From positions 8,119-70,118 of the forward strand of contig NW_019775485.1 of NCBI RefSeq assembly GCF_001039355.2: DNA of 62,000 nucleotides, written 5' to 3'. Below the pieces are notes generated by a model that was given only the letters and a program-made list of their open reading frames with translations, was not told where the DNA came from and made no database searches. Below are positions 1 to 11,541 of the stretch, piece after piece. How positions within the stretch are numbered: position 1 is the stretch's first letter; every line of letters begins with the position of its first letter. This stretch comes from Lingula anatina (taxonomy: Eukaryota; Brachiopoda; Lingulata; Lingulida; Lingulidae). A program made the position numbers and the translations under genes.

Positions 1-667
1 AAAAAAGTGTTTAAACTGTTAAGAAACAATTTACTTTGTTTGTACAATGTTTTGGTCTTGTTCAGTTTTGGATAGATCTGTAGTGCTTGGCCCATCCACC
101 AATGCCATTTTCATTTATAGTGTCATTGGGAATAAGCCGTGGGACAGGTGACTATTGGACTAATTTTGAAAATGTTAGACCTTTTTTTACCCTCTCTCTA
201 TCTCTCTGTCTTTCTTTCTCAATTTAACGAATTCAGATCAACTCAAATGGAACAATTGAAAAAATGGAGCCTGACAGGATTCAGATTCACACAAAAGTGC
301 CGCATAAGTAACAAATACTATGTCAGAGTTCTGAGTATTTAATGAGCATGGCAGCCACAAAAGGATTGGCAAGATGAAGGTCGCCATCTGGTACTCCAGC
401 GCAGTCGGATCAGATTTGTTTCTCTCTCTCTCTCCACTGCTGCTTTTGTATGAATTGCAACCAAGCCGAGGCAGTTACTGTCTATTTGAAGTAGGTATTA
501 TTCCAAGTTAAGATATGTGACGGTAATGTTCACTTTGTATTAATAATATGAGTATAATTATTGTCATAGGACAAGGATATTCATCTGAACTATGGAAAGT
601 AAAGTATATATTTGTATATACTTGACTTACAAGATATTTTAGATAGTAGAAGTAAGATTAGATGTTA

Positions 668-890
668 GACTGCATTCCCACATATTTAGATCGATCCATC
701 TGTATTGACCTATCTCCCCGGGGGTTCACGCTAAATTGCTGTCAGCTCAAGAGGCTTAAATGTCTGTCACGCCTACCGAATCGGCTAGGGTAAAGATAAT
801 TACCCCTAACAGCTTTACTAGTCGTGATAGACATTTATGCCGCCAAGTGGACAGCAATTTAATGAGACACACCAGGGGGCAGGCACAGTG
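668..890. mobile_element. Palindromic MITE, copy A (right end lost)
   Basis: Begins with the terminal motif GACTGCATTCCCA followed by a GATCGATC-rich segment and is a long imperfect palindrome. Its partner in the right arm (35,749-35,994) is complete and flanked by TAA on both sides. The left-arm copy ends abruptly in a run of G and passes into an ATCAACGTTGA-type repeat. Three-base TAA target duplications and the palindromic form fit a PIF/Harbinger-type non-autonomous element (inference). Confidence 0.7.
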
Positions 891-1050
891 ACATTGGATC
901 AACGTTGAAAACAGGTTGGGTCGTTGATCTACCTAAATTCAACGTCAAATCAATGTTGATCCAGCCACATCAAAACGCCGTCATATTGTGACGTTGAATC
1001 AACGTGATATTTTGGTCGTTGACTCAACGTTGTTTGGTCGTGATCCAAGA
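889..1050. repeat. ATCAACGTTGA-rich repeat, copy 1
   Basis: A ~160 bp block packed with the short palindromic word ATCAACGTTGA and its variants. A second block with the same word order lies at 1,426-1,590, and the right-arm counterpart is 35,567-35,715. The homology between the arms stops at about 1,050, inside this repeat. No coding potential seen. Confidence 0.75.
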
Positions 1051-1339
1051 CATGGATCGTAATTTAAAATATTTTAATTAAAATTATAAAAAAACGTGAT
1101 ACTATGTTTATATAAAAGCATATGTATAACATAATGTATCAAAATGAATTTACGGCAGCTGCAAGGTATACCGGGTATGTTGCCATGGGTAATAATTAAT
1201 TAGTTCTAGCCTATTAACATCAATAACAGTGCTGCATAATCCACCTATTGTTCATTAATTCCTGAAAAGATTAAATAGACAACAATACTGTAACGAACTT
1301 TATCAAAATATGAAAAACGGTGTTTTAAAGTAAAAGTAA

Positions 1340-1420
1340 AAATGACTTAATCGGATTCAACAGTGTTTATAGTGATGTGCAATAATCCTTCTCAACCTGG
1401 CTCCCCTTTCCAATCCCAGC
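1340..1420 (+). repeat. Partial duplicate of the D8C-EGF-ZP gene upstream region
   Basis: This stretch repeats, in the same orientation, the sequence at about 3,307-3,413 just upstream of the left D8C-EGF-ZP gene, including the words GACTTAATCGGATTCAA and CAACCTGGCTCCCCTTTCC. An internal piece is missing. It looks like a local duplication of the promoter-proximal region; whether it is active is unknown. Confidence 0.6.
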
Positions 1421-1425
1421 AGGCA

Positions 1426-1590
1426 TAGTTGTGTTGGATCAACGTTGAAAACAAGTTGATACGTTGAATTGCCGTTGATCTACCTAACTTCAACGTTAAA
1501 TCAACGTTGATCCAGCCACGTCGAAACACCGTCATAATGTGACGTTGACTCAACGTTGTATTTTGGTCAATGACACAACCTCGCAGTTAT
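1426..1590. repeat. ATCAACGTTGA-rich repeat, copy 2
   Basis: Second block of the short palindromic word described at 889-1,050, with the same order of sub-motifs and the same orientation. It lies in the part of the left arm that has no partner in the right arm. From 1,590 to 2,245 I see no gene: A+T-rich sequence with a short repeated word around GGAAAAACGTT at about 2,053 and 2,140. Confidence 0.65.
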
Positions 1591-2245
1591 ATATTGTAAT
1601 TTAAAATATTAATTATTGAAAACGTGATACTTTGTTTATCAATACTGCAACTAAATTCATCAAAATAATAATAACAAAATGGTTTTAAAGTAAAAGTGAC
1701 AGTTGTTTTGTGTCTTTAGTGAACTAGTGAATTTTCTTAACTTGTTATTCAGAATTACATTCCAATAAATTTCCTCACAAGGTCAGCTAGCACAAGGACG
1801 AATAAGTCCAGGTGTAAATGTGATGGAGTGAAGTTAACGATGTTGACAGTTCACGGTATCCTGTTATGCGATCGGGATGATCACGCCTTCCGACATAGGA
1901 TAATAAAATGAAATTTTCAAGGGAATTAACAATATAAATCTTTCAGTTCCATTGAAATCTCATGTTTTTAAATGTCAGTCACAATCCAAGGCCCAACTGG
2001 AGGATTATGCATAACGGCCGTCACATAATATTTAGCAGGGCAGGACCCCTGTGGAAAAACGTTGTTCAGTCGCGAAGAAAGACGAACGAGATTACGCCTG
2101 TTGAAAGGCCGTGTAAAAGAGAAAGGGGTACTCCTGCGCGGAAAAACGTTATTTAGTCACGCGTTGTAAAGGCCAGCTTGCACTGTGCCGACATCATTCC
2201 GCGGAGGCTGAAAAATCGGAAAGATTTGTTTTTGTGCTGTGCTAA

Positions 2246-3132
2246 AGCCACGGTCACAACCGAACGAACGGATTTTAGGATCGTACGTCCCCTGCGAATT
2301 TTGCGTGCAGTAGAATCCGTGGAGGTCGTAGAGGTATACGAAAGTCTGCCTTGCGAGTTGCAAGGGCCAAATGAGATGTCCTTTCAAGCAGGAACACTAA
2401 TTGCAAGGTGCAGGGGCTGAGGAAATTGTACTCATTTCTTGAGCTTGTCTTGCTACGCACTCACCACTATTGAAGAGAAAGCAACGCACGGCGAAAGTAG
2501 TTTCCATTTTGCTTCACACTTGCCTCACACACTTGTGATGACGTACTAACCGCGTACGCCGGTTTTGTCTACTGTTCTCCCCTTCTTCCTTCTTCCTTCT
2601 CTCCTGCTATCTAAGGTTTTTTTCTTGTCTTTTGGAGACATATTAGAAGCTGAATTAAACAAAATTCGAAATTTTTGAAAATTGTTGCACAAGTTGCACG
2701 ATCTTCTTTAATTTTCGAGACACTACCGTGCGTCGTGAGTACACCTTTTGTTCTCCTAGCGTAGGTGTGACGCACGTGCGATGTACTTCCGCGGTGCTTT
2801 CGAGTTTGATTGTTAGTTGTGAGGGTGTGCGCCGTACTGAACACGCAAAAGACACTTGCTCCTTCATTGCTTGCGACGTGCGTCTTGGACCACGCACGTC
2901 TCACTTGCGAACTCCTTGCAATTGCGAGTGAAGCAATCTATGTTTGCGGCCTCGCTGTTCGCAGATTATTCGTAGAATCTTTTGGACATGTCCAACATTC
3001 TCCGTACGTGCATACGGGCTGTCTGCGAGCTCCAAATTTTGCAAGAGAGACTTGCGTTGCACGTGAGATTCTGCGCAAAATTGGGACGCAAACAGGCCGT
3101 AAGAGCCCGTACGGCCGGTTGTGACCGAGGCT
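2246..3132. mobile_element. Non-autonomous DNA transposon with TAA target duplication
   Basis: An 887 bp block with inverted termini AGCCACGGTCACAACCG at the left and the complement of AGCCTCGGTCACAACCG at the right, one mismatch in 17. TAA flanks both ends (2,243-2,245 and 3,133-3,135), as expected for PIF/Harbinger-type target duplications. The interior is CpG-rich compared with its surroundings and open in several frames on both strands, but no transposase motif is visible. Homology to the right arm resumes exactly at its right end. Confidence 0.7.
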
Positions 3133-3135
3133 TAA

Positions 3136-3568
3136 TAAATATATACTTTGCTAGCTTTACCTGACTTGTTCATTAAGCAAGTCTATGCTGTGAAATGATG
3201 CACCAACATGAGTCAGTATTTATGAAGAAAACGTATCTTTTGCCTTGCCCCTGATCAAGATTAAATAGGAGACAAAAGACATGGCGAAAAATCGGCTTTC
3301 TCTTACACATGACTTAATCGGATTCAAAAGTGTTTATAGTGATGTGCAATAAATGTAACTAAAGCAGCCGCGTTCGCTTATATTTTTTATCCTCCTCAAC
3401 CTGGCTCCCCTTTCCAATAGCATTTGAATGTATGACTTAGATAAACTGTCATTCACTTGCCCATGCTAGTTTCCATGTCCATATTTGGGGGTTGTGGGCG
3501 TGGTACTTGAGGAGCCGTTAAGTTTAAAGGCAACCCTCCATTTCTTTCAGTACTGGAGATACAAGAGG
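3136..3568 (+). promoter_or_regulatory. Upstream region shared by both D8C-EGF-ZP gene copies
   Basis: About 430 bp directly upstream of the start codon that match 25,024-25,430 of the right arm with few differences. It is the only upstream sequence the two copies share, because the arms diverge beyond 3,133, so it probably holds the core promoter and 5' UTR. No clear TATA box is seen close to the start; transcription start unknown. Confidence 0.5.
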
Positions 3569-6315
3569 ATGTGGCTGATTTGCTTCTGTTGTATTTTGTG
3601 CGCAGTTATGCAGGGTTCCCTATCAGAGGTAATGTTTTCATATTTTTCGGTAAATTAGAATTTACTGTTATATCTACCGTAGTATTGTGAAAAGTGGTAC
3701 ATGTAGACTGTTACACTGCGATAAGCAAGGCCTTGACCAAGTTGTGTTAATTTGCACACACACACGCGCGCCTGCACACACATATTTTTGGTCGTAACCC
3801 TCAACTCTCGCCCCCCCCCCCCCAACCGAAAAGAAAAGCATTATTACAAGCAAAAAGAGTTGAACTGTTCAATCCTTGTGTCTACCCTACTATAGCATGT
3901 GCTCTTGGCATACATGTGTTTCAATACTCTAGCTTCATATCCCCCACCCTCCAAGAACCTATTCCCACAGATTTTAGATCGATCTATCCCTGTGGGGAGT
4001 CTCACTAGATTACTGTCAGCTTAGCCGGCTTAAATGTCCGTCCCGCCTACTAAAAGCTGTAAGGAGGTAATTAACTTTCGTGGGCGCTCGGCTGACAGCA
4101 ATTTAGCGTGAACCCCCAGGGAGTTAGGTCGATCTAGATGGATCGATCTAAATCTATGGGAATGCAGTCAATCTAGCTTCATTCCCCCCTCTAAGGCAAT
4201 GGATGACCTGCTTTGCTATTTAGTTTTTTTTTTAGCATTATCATAATCTTGATATGATATGAAATTAAACTTTGCAAAGCATATGATTTCGGTGTGTTCG
4301 CGTGCGCCTGTTTTTGTGTTTGCTCATCTATTCATATAATGTACATAGTTGAAACGTTCATTTTTTTAGGAAGGGAAGGAAGATATCCACCCTTACCAAC
4401 GAGCCTTTGGTAAATAATACAAACAGCTAGTCCAAATATCATATCATTATATAAAACCTGTGCATTGCAGGTAAAATACGGCTTTGAACGTTTGCCTACG
4501 GATTTCTATTCCTTAAAGTGACACCCTTTTCCACTCATTTAGTTTCATCAAAAACGTAATACTTACGCGTTTTAATTACTTACCATACAGTATAGATAAT
4601 AGGAATATATATCTTCACGTCCACGATACTGGGTAACAACAATGGGTTATCATCTTTGAAAGTCTGTCAAAGAATTCCTATGTGTTGGATTACAATGGGG
4701 CTGCTTTCACTTGAAAAGGGATGGGTTGTTTTAATATAACAAACAATTGTGTGTTTCCAAACATCGCTGTGTATTTAAAACCTTTTTAATTTTTAGCTGA
4801 AAAAAATACTAAAACAGCGCTTAAATCTTAGATACAGACATGTGAGACTGTTTTACAGCTGTGCGTTATGGAAAAGAAAGCTCTCAGAATAGTATTATCA
4901 TGGTTTTTTTGCCCTCTCAGGGATCATTTACGGCAAACACTCTAGAGAAATACAAAAATTTCTCTCCGTCGCAAATTATGATGCGTGAAGAGAACGGTTT
5001 GTTGTGCATTACTTTCGTTTCCGATTTCAACTTCAGTACAAGGTATCATATACCATACACGTGAACAATACAAATCGTTCAATTTTGGGTTTTTAAATAC
5101 CTGATATACGCTCTGCTTTTCATAAAACAACAATGTGTAAGGAAATCCTGTCATCTGAGCGTTTAAGCACAAATGTTATGACCCAATCCTGTTTCGGTCC
5201 CTTCAGACAGACATGACAACGAAATCACAGCTAGAGTGTAGTTTCGTTTCCCCATTCAGCCACGGCCAAATAGTGGAGATTTTTATTGATGACGTAATGA
5301 CCCGGTCACATGAATATTAAATGAGACTAATTAAATTAGCTATAGATCAGACATCGAAAATCCTTTCTTGACAATTTTGAATTACCAACAAGACACCTTT
5401 GGTCATGGGCGAGAAATAGAACCCTTTGGCAGAATATCATCGTGCGTCAAACACCGAATCGGTGATGGCACATAAAGAAGAAGATAGATCTATCCGGTTC
5501 CCACTTTTTCGCTTGTAATGCACGAAAAACGCTTTCATGCCATCGCTGTTTAACCGCTGATTCTGGGATCGCATGGTGCTTACCCAACTCCGTGGAGTTT
5601 AGTGTACTCTTCCCTGATAACTTTTATATGTGTTTACTGTTACATTTTCCAAGTTTTATGAATATAAAGCAAAATACGATGTATATTATAAGCTGAAAGC
5701 ATGCTCACGAGAGAGTATTTCATGTCGTCGCTGTTTAACCGCCGATTCAGGATTGCAGCGTGTTCCCCTACTCTGCGAAGTTAAGTGTACTCTTTTTTTA
5801 TGTGTTTAATGTTACATTTTCCAAAATTTGTGAACAAAATGTTCTAAGCGGAAAACGTGCTCACGAGATTGACGCCATGTTGAAATTTTGCTGCCCATGT
5901 CCCAATGTTGTTACCCAGTGTCGTGGACGTAGAGATATATTTATGTTACCATTAGTGCGTGTATTGACACATTTAAAAAAAATCTGTCAAAGATCCCTGT
6001 GTGACTCACGGCGTTCTGGACCAGGACTGGAGAAGCGTGAACAATACAAAAGGCACGGATAAAAATGGGAAAATACATTGTGATAAAGCAGGAGAGACTG
6101 ACATTAACTTCCCCGGGTGGTTCAGATTCAAAGGCAATGCTGGGAATAGAATGTTAGACAAGGTCAGTAGAGGTACACTGAGGAAAGACAATTCTGCCTT
6201 GGCCTTTTCTAGACTATATCAAAATTCTTGACAGTATACCATTACGGTTTTCACTACACGTTCAACTTGGTCACACCACACTTAAGTACCCAAACACACA
6301 CACACATACAGTATA

Positions 6316-6357
<42 letters not shown>

Positions 6358-8707
6358 GACGAGGGTAAACTAGTAATGCTGTTAAAAGACATACCCAGTA
6401 TGTACAGATTCCATATCATGTATCTCAATTTTTCAGTCTTGAACATGCAGAATATTTACTATTTGATTACTGTTGGTAACTGTTGGTCATAGTCTTTGTG
6501 AAAATGTGCTAGAACTAATAAAATTATTAAATCAAAGGCGAATCAATATGACTGATGGAATAAAAGTATAAAATATGCAAATAAAAATAACCGATGAGAA
6601 AATATCAGTCATATTTTTAAGTATCTTTCATATACCTCTTTATTGCCTAATTTACAGTGCCCAAAGCACGACACATGCGGAACTCGTCAGCCCATGTGGT
6701 TGAACGGTAAACACCCAGCAAAAGTAGTTGGCATGTTCAGTAGAAAGACATGCGTGAGCCACCTACTTGACTGTTGTCGGTTGTCATTTCGAGTCCTAGT
6801 GAAGATGTGCCCGGCGGGATTCTTTGTGTACTTATTACAAAATGCACCAGGATGCTTTATGGCTTATTGTGGTGGTAAGTGTCAAAATGCATCGCATACA
6901 CTTATTGATCGTTTTGCACGAATGACCAAAATAAAGATTTAGTTCTGATAGTGGGCAATCATCTAAAGTTTATAAGATTTTTGAATGGAATGATAACCCT
7001 GATACATTTGACGAGGCTTTACTTCTATGTGATAAGTGCATTTCATTGTAATAAATCAGGGCGAGGAAAAACAACGTGCCTCACGCGTCAACTGAGAGGA
7101 GTAGTGGTTATAATTTCCTGATATAATGGGTACACATATAGAGTCTGTGCCTTGTTCACCACATAAGTACACGTAGCCTGACTGTGATGCTTGTGTTTTT
7201 ATCATGAACTCATTGAATCTAATCTCATTATCTGGCTGGAATATTTTAGAGTGTCTGATAAAATATTTTAATTTAATTTGAAAATTAACACTACAATAGG
7301 ACGGTTGAATAACTAATTCCATACCTAATTTACACAGTAGGAAAATACGCATCCCTTGTATATCCAGTGAAAATTCAATACATAGTACTGTTAGAGGGTA
7401 AACAGTACGTAGTTACGCCCAGTTGGTATTTTTTAATCCTTAACACAGAATACATTGTCCTCTGTAGACTAGACGCTGATTCTGAAAAGAGGCTTCTAAA
7501 GCAAGGAGTTCCAGAACTCCTTGTATAAAGTAACTTTTATTTCCTCGGCAATCTTTACTAGGTTTGACACTGTGCTATGATAGACAAATGTATGGCGGTT
7601 TATTTCAGGGTGGTCGTCCTTTAAAACCAATAGGCCGTGACATTAATAGGTTTACTAAATTTAACGAAAGGTGTAAAAAATGGGCATTTAATTCTTGTTG
7701 TCAGTATTTATTTCGTAATTACGTAAATTCCCAGGCGACTTTAATCCCAAAAAATCTATAAATAAACCAATATTATTACTAGTAACAAGGTTATCGATTT
7801 TAAGGGCTAAGGAACATTCAATCATTTCAAAATCATAAGTGAAACAAAAGTTTACTTTTGGTAACTATCGCGTCAAATTTGCTTTGTTGGGGGTCTTTCG
7901 GCGTTCATACATGCATTCCTTTTTTTATCTTCTAAATAAAACGAAAATTGTCCAATCTATTAAAAGGTATATTTCTATTTGTCATATGAAGTCACACATG
8001 CATTTCTCCAATAAATGCCGTAATGCTGGACTTCAAATATTACAAATAACAATTCTGGACCATCAAGATCAATGAACATTTGATTCTTTAAGAAAAAATA
8101 GCTAAAAATCTATTTGCTTAGCACGTGAAGTGGTCGAGGTGCAGGCTAAATGATAATTGAATATTTGTAGAGATATATGAAAATGCAAAATGAAACCAGG
8201 CCATACAAAGTATGTATTTTTCATCTTGTGCGACACGCATCCGTTGATATAGCCTACGTGATACCAGCGTTACAAAGTAAATACATTTACTATTATAAGT
8301 TGTCTTAAGGTGCAGTGCAGGCTAAATGACAAATTGAATATTTAGAATTATTAAGCTAGGGCAGTAAACCTGAGGCTCAAAGGTGTTATGTTTTCATTTT
8401 AGAATATCACAACATGTGTCTTGATAAAAATGGTGGATGTTCCCACTTCTGCTCTATGGATAAGACTACATTAACAGCTGTGTGTTCGTGTCCAAGTGGT
8501 TTTCCTCTTGGAAAGGATCGAAGGACGTGCGGTACGTGGCTGTTCCAAAAGAATGGGAGAACTGTAAAACCTGTTTGTTGTATCGACTTACTAGGTCGTA
8601 AATAAAAATTCATTGAAAGAATAATGAAATGCGTTTACAATCTTAGAAACATTTTCAGTTAAATGCGTATGGGGCTATGAATAAAAGTTCTCACGAACAC
8701 ACACGCA

Positions 8708-8753
<46 letters not shown>

Positions 8754-9044
8754 GCCAATTATGTAATTTCAGAGTATCGCAACCTGTGTCTGGACAATAA
8801 CGGTAGATGTTCCGACAACTGCTCCATGGATAACTCTACATTCAAAGCTGTGTGTTCGTGTCCAAGGGGTTTCCGTCTGGGAAAGGACCAAAGGACGTGC
8901 GGTACGTGACTGTTCCAAAAGACCGGGTGTATGTCACAGTAAGTTAAGCCTTAAAGGGTATAGTAATGGGAATGTGTTTACAAACTTAGATAAATATCCA
9001 ATGTAAATCATCGCGCGTTTTTATCCACACGTACAGTGAATCAC

Positions 9045-9078
<34 letters not shown>

Positions 9079-11168
9079 TTACCAATTATGCCATTTCAGA
9101 GTTTCACAATCTGTGTCTTGAAAACAACGGAGGGTGTTCGGACAACTGCTCCATGGATAACTCTACATTCACTGTCGTCTGCTCGTGTCCGAAGGGCTTT
9201 GTGGTGGGAAGTAACAAGCGCGCCTGTAGTAAGTCTTGTATAAAGTCTCTTTTTTTTTCTTTCAGATTAATAAATGTAATATGTGATTTGATTGAGACGG
9301 ATTTTTCAAGTTTGGGTTTGCATATATAGAAGTTGACTCAGACGTTCTACAAACATCACTTACTTGCTGAAGCAATACTTTTTTATATTAAGTAAAAAAA
9401 AAAAAAAAAAAAAATAGAAACATAGCCGATCATTTAGGAGAGCTGGCATTCATTCGTGCATTACAACCAGCTAAGTGCATTGACTTTAGGTCATTTCTTA
9501 ATTCATTTTATCATCTTTTTCATTTTTATTTTTTCAGATAACTATTGCTTTAAAAGTTTTCTCTGATTTCACTTTCAGTTAGAGACGAGTGTACAGTAGA
9601 TAACGGTGGCTGTAGCCATTTCTGTGTCCATAGAGATTACAGTGACCACAGCCACTGTCAGTGTCCAGTGAACGATCTGGTGTTGAGGCAAGATGGAAAA
9701 ACATGTGAATGTCAGTGAACGCCTGCAGTATTTCTTTTTTAAATTTGTTTAACATCGCCAAGTACGGTACTTTGAATATATATTGAATATATATAGAAAT
9801 AATAGGAGATATTTGGAATATGATATACAGGTAGATACTAATTACAAAGACAATGGTAAAATGTTTGTCTAACTGGGCGTACCATTTTATGTCATTAAAT
9901 TTAAACATCTACATTTATGCTACGTCAGCTCCCGATGTCAACGTAACCTGCACCGACCAACACATGCAGTTAGACCTGCTTCGTTCGGCATTCCATGGTC
10001 TTAACGAGAGCCAACTCCAGTTGACGGACCCTTCTTGCCAAGGCACAGGCAACCATACCTTCATCACGTTCAGGGCGCCCCTACACGGCTGTGGCACGAT
10101 CATGAATTTCACCAACTCCTCGGTCGTGTATTCCAACATCATGTCTACTAGGCCAAACTACCTCTCTCTAATGAGTGGTGTCGTCACTTGGGCCGGCACG
10201 ATCGAGATTCCATTTGAGTGCAAGTATGCAAGGGACCACTGGATCACCGGAAGCTTCAAGCCAGTTGTAGAGAAATTGAGATTCAAGGAAAAAGGTCGAG
10301 GGAACTTGACGTTCAACATCCAACAGTTCCAAACCGATAATTTTTCGACTCCATACTCCGAAAAGGACTATCCTGTGTCCGTGAAGATTCGTGACCAGAT
10401 GTATTTCGTGCTGAGCGTGAACACGACGTCCCCGGATGTGAAACTGTTCGCGGACACGTGCAAGGCTACACCCTGTTCCAGCCCCTTCGACTTCCTCCAG
10501 TTCAACTTCATCATTAACGGGTAAATGCCTGTGTTACACATGGGACACACAATGTAATGAAAAAAGTATTTAAACTGTACATTCATACAGATCAATGCAA
10601 AAATGCATAAACGAATATCAGAGTTTTGATAGTTTTTCTTCGTGTTTTCATGGTCCTACATACAGTATCTTAAGTTCCGTACAAAAATGACTCGCTCATA
10701 ACCGCAATTTGGGATGTTTTAACGAGTAAGGTCACTTTTGTGTGTGTGTGTGTGTTTGTTTCATTATTATTAGATTTGATAATGGGCCATCTTTTTGTGT
10801 CTTAAGAACTAGTCAACTGATCCTTTCCCAATCAGAAGTCATCTTCATATTATAATCAAATGAGCGTCATATACCGGTAGTAAAATAACTTGCCGTTCCT
10901 TCCCTTCAGATGTTCAGTTACATCGGCAGTCAAGTTCCTCCCGAGTCCGGATCCGAAGGAGATCCGGTTGAGCATCCGGGCCTTCCAGTTCTTGAAAGCT
11001 TTACCTGAGATTTATCTCCACTGCAAAGTGGTCGTCTGCCACACTGCGGATATGACGTCACGCTGTACCAAGGGCTGCGTGCAAGATGATAACACGGGGA
11101 AGAGACAAGCGGGATCTGTCGACGATTTCCAGATATCTGAAGGACCGTTCCATTATATCGTTTACTGA
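3569..11168 (+). CDS. Secreted D8C / 4x EGF / ZP-domain protein, left copy (uromodulin / OIT3-like)
   Basis: Ten exons join in frame to 618 aa: 3,569-3,628; 4,370-4,409; 5,993-6,162; 6,658-6,874; 8,403-8,531; 8,773-8,901; 9,100-9,228; 9,579-9,710; 9,929-10,520; 10,910-11,168. All junctions are GT-AG and the phases agree. Exon 1 is a signal peptide (MWLICFCCILCAV). Exons 3-4 encode a D8C domain (about residues 34-162): DPC at its start, WFRF, CGT, MWLNGKHP, a CC pair and a final YC. Exons 5-8 are one EGF-like module each, all with phase 1 starts. Exons 9-10 are a ZP domain with many N-glycosylation sequons, ending near SRCTKGC. No membrane segment or GPI signal follows, so it is probably secreted, as family member OIT3 is. 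Secreted ZP proteins polymerise; D8C and EGF modules usually bind ligands. The same gene is repeated inverted at 16,142-25,023. Exact ligand unknown. Confidence 0.9.
3955..4172. mobile_element. Palindromic MITE, copy B (intron 1, left arm)
   Basis: A ~220 bp imperfect palindrome with the ATTCCCA...GATCGATC terminal motifs of the same family as 35,749-35,994. It lies in intron 1 of the left D8C-EGF-ZP gene and has a partner at the matching place in the right arm (23,856-24,072), so this insertion is older than the split of the two arms. Confidence 0.75.
5510..5875 (+). repeat. Tandem ~190 bp duplication in intron 2
   Basis: Two adjacent copies share GTTTAACCGC followed by GATTC, a GTGTACTC word, TTACATTTTCCAA and a GCTCACGAGA word. 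The same arrangement is present in the right arm around 22,380-22,690. A separate inverted pair flanks it: 4,612-4,650 (ATCTTCACGTCCACGATACT) and 5,905-5,943 in reverse complement. Confidence 0.6.
6322..6352. repeat. (GA)n microsatellite, intron 3
   Basis: Uninterrupted GA repeat next to a short CA run. The right arm has a C-rich and TC stretch at the matching place (about 21,841-21,862), so the tract differs in length and purity between the arms. Confidence 0.9.
8698..8751. repeat. (CA)n(GA)n microsatellite, intron 5
   Basis: A CA tract passing directly into a GA tract, between the EGF1 and EGF2 exons. The right arm has the matching compound tract in reverse complement at 17,883-17,935 with a different length. 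Confidence 0.9.
9046..9075. repeat. (GA)n microsatellite, intron 6
   Basis: GA repeat lying about 25 bp upstream of the EGF3 exon acceptor. It keeps a short frame open through the exon boundary, but that reading is an artefact of the repeat. Matching tract in the right arm at 17,557-17,580. Confidence 0.85.
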
Positions 11169-11429
11169 CGGCTTTTGTAAGTCATTTTCCATGAATGTTC
11201 CAATCTTGTGTTTTAATCTAATTTTTACTGGTAATTATTACAAATAATACACATTTTAATCAAGGATAATTACATGATTTCAAATTTGCATACAGACCTA
11301 TATTTCATTCTAAATGCAGGGAAAGCACATTCTTTTAATTTGGTATATGTCTGTTGAATATATATTTGTTTGAGTTGAAGTGTCCTGGCATCTTCTTTAT
11401 TAAATTTTTCATCAACACATCTTTTACAG

Positions 11430-11541
11430 ACCTGCGTCAGCAAATGTCCTCAACTCTCACGAAGATCGAAATCTCAACTCGACAATTGGACATGGGACAT
11501 GCGATTTCAACCGATATAATTCGACTTTCACACCAACCTTA
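11430..11541 (+). other. Candidate 3' (or alternative last) exon of the left D8C-EGF-ZP gene
   Basis: A good acceptor (CTTTTACAG) precedes this stretch, and a strong donor (GTAAGT) lies at 11,177, only 9 bases after the stop codon of exon 10. Spliced, it would form a 3' UTR exon. Read in another frame it starts with CVSKCPQLSRRSK, which resembles the end of a ZP domain, so it may also be an older or alternative last exon. It is conserved in the right arm (about 15,767-15,880) and, more diverged, at 25,780-25,895. Confidence 0.4.

Noticed and set aside
2157-3164. Several overlapping frames on both strands
   Set aside because: They lie inside a CpG-rich TIR element, overlap each other on both strands, have no domain-like composition and no splice logic; the openness reflects base composition.
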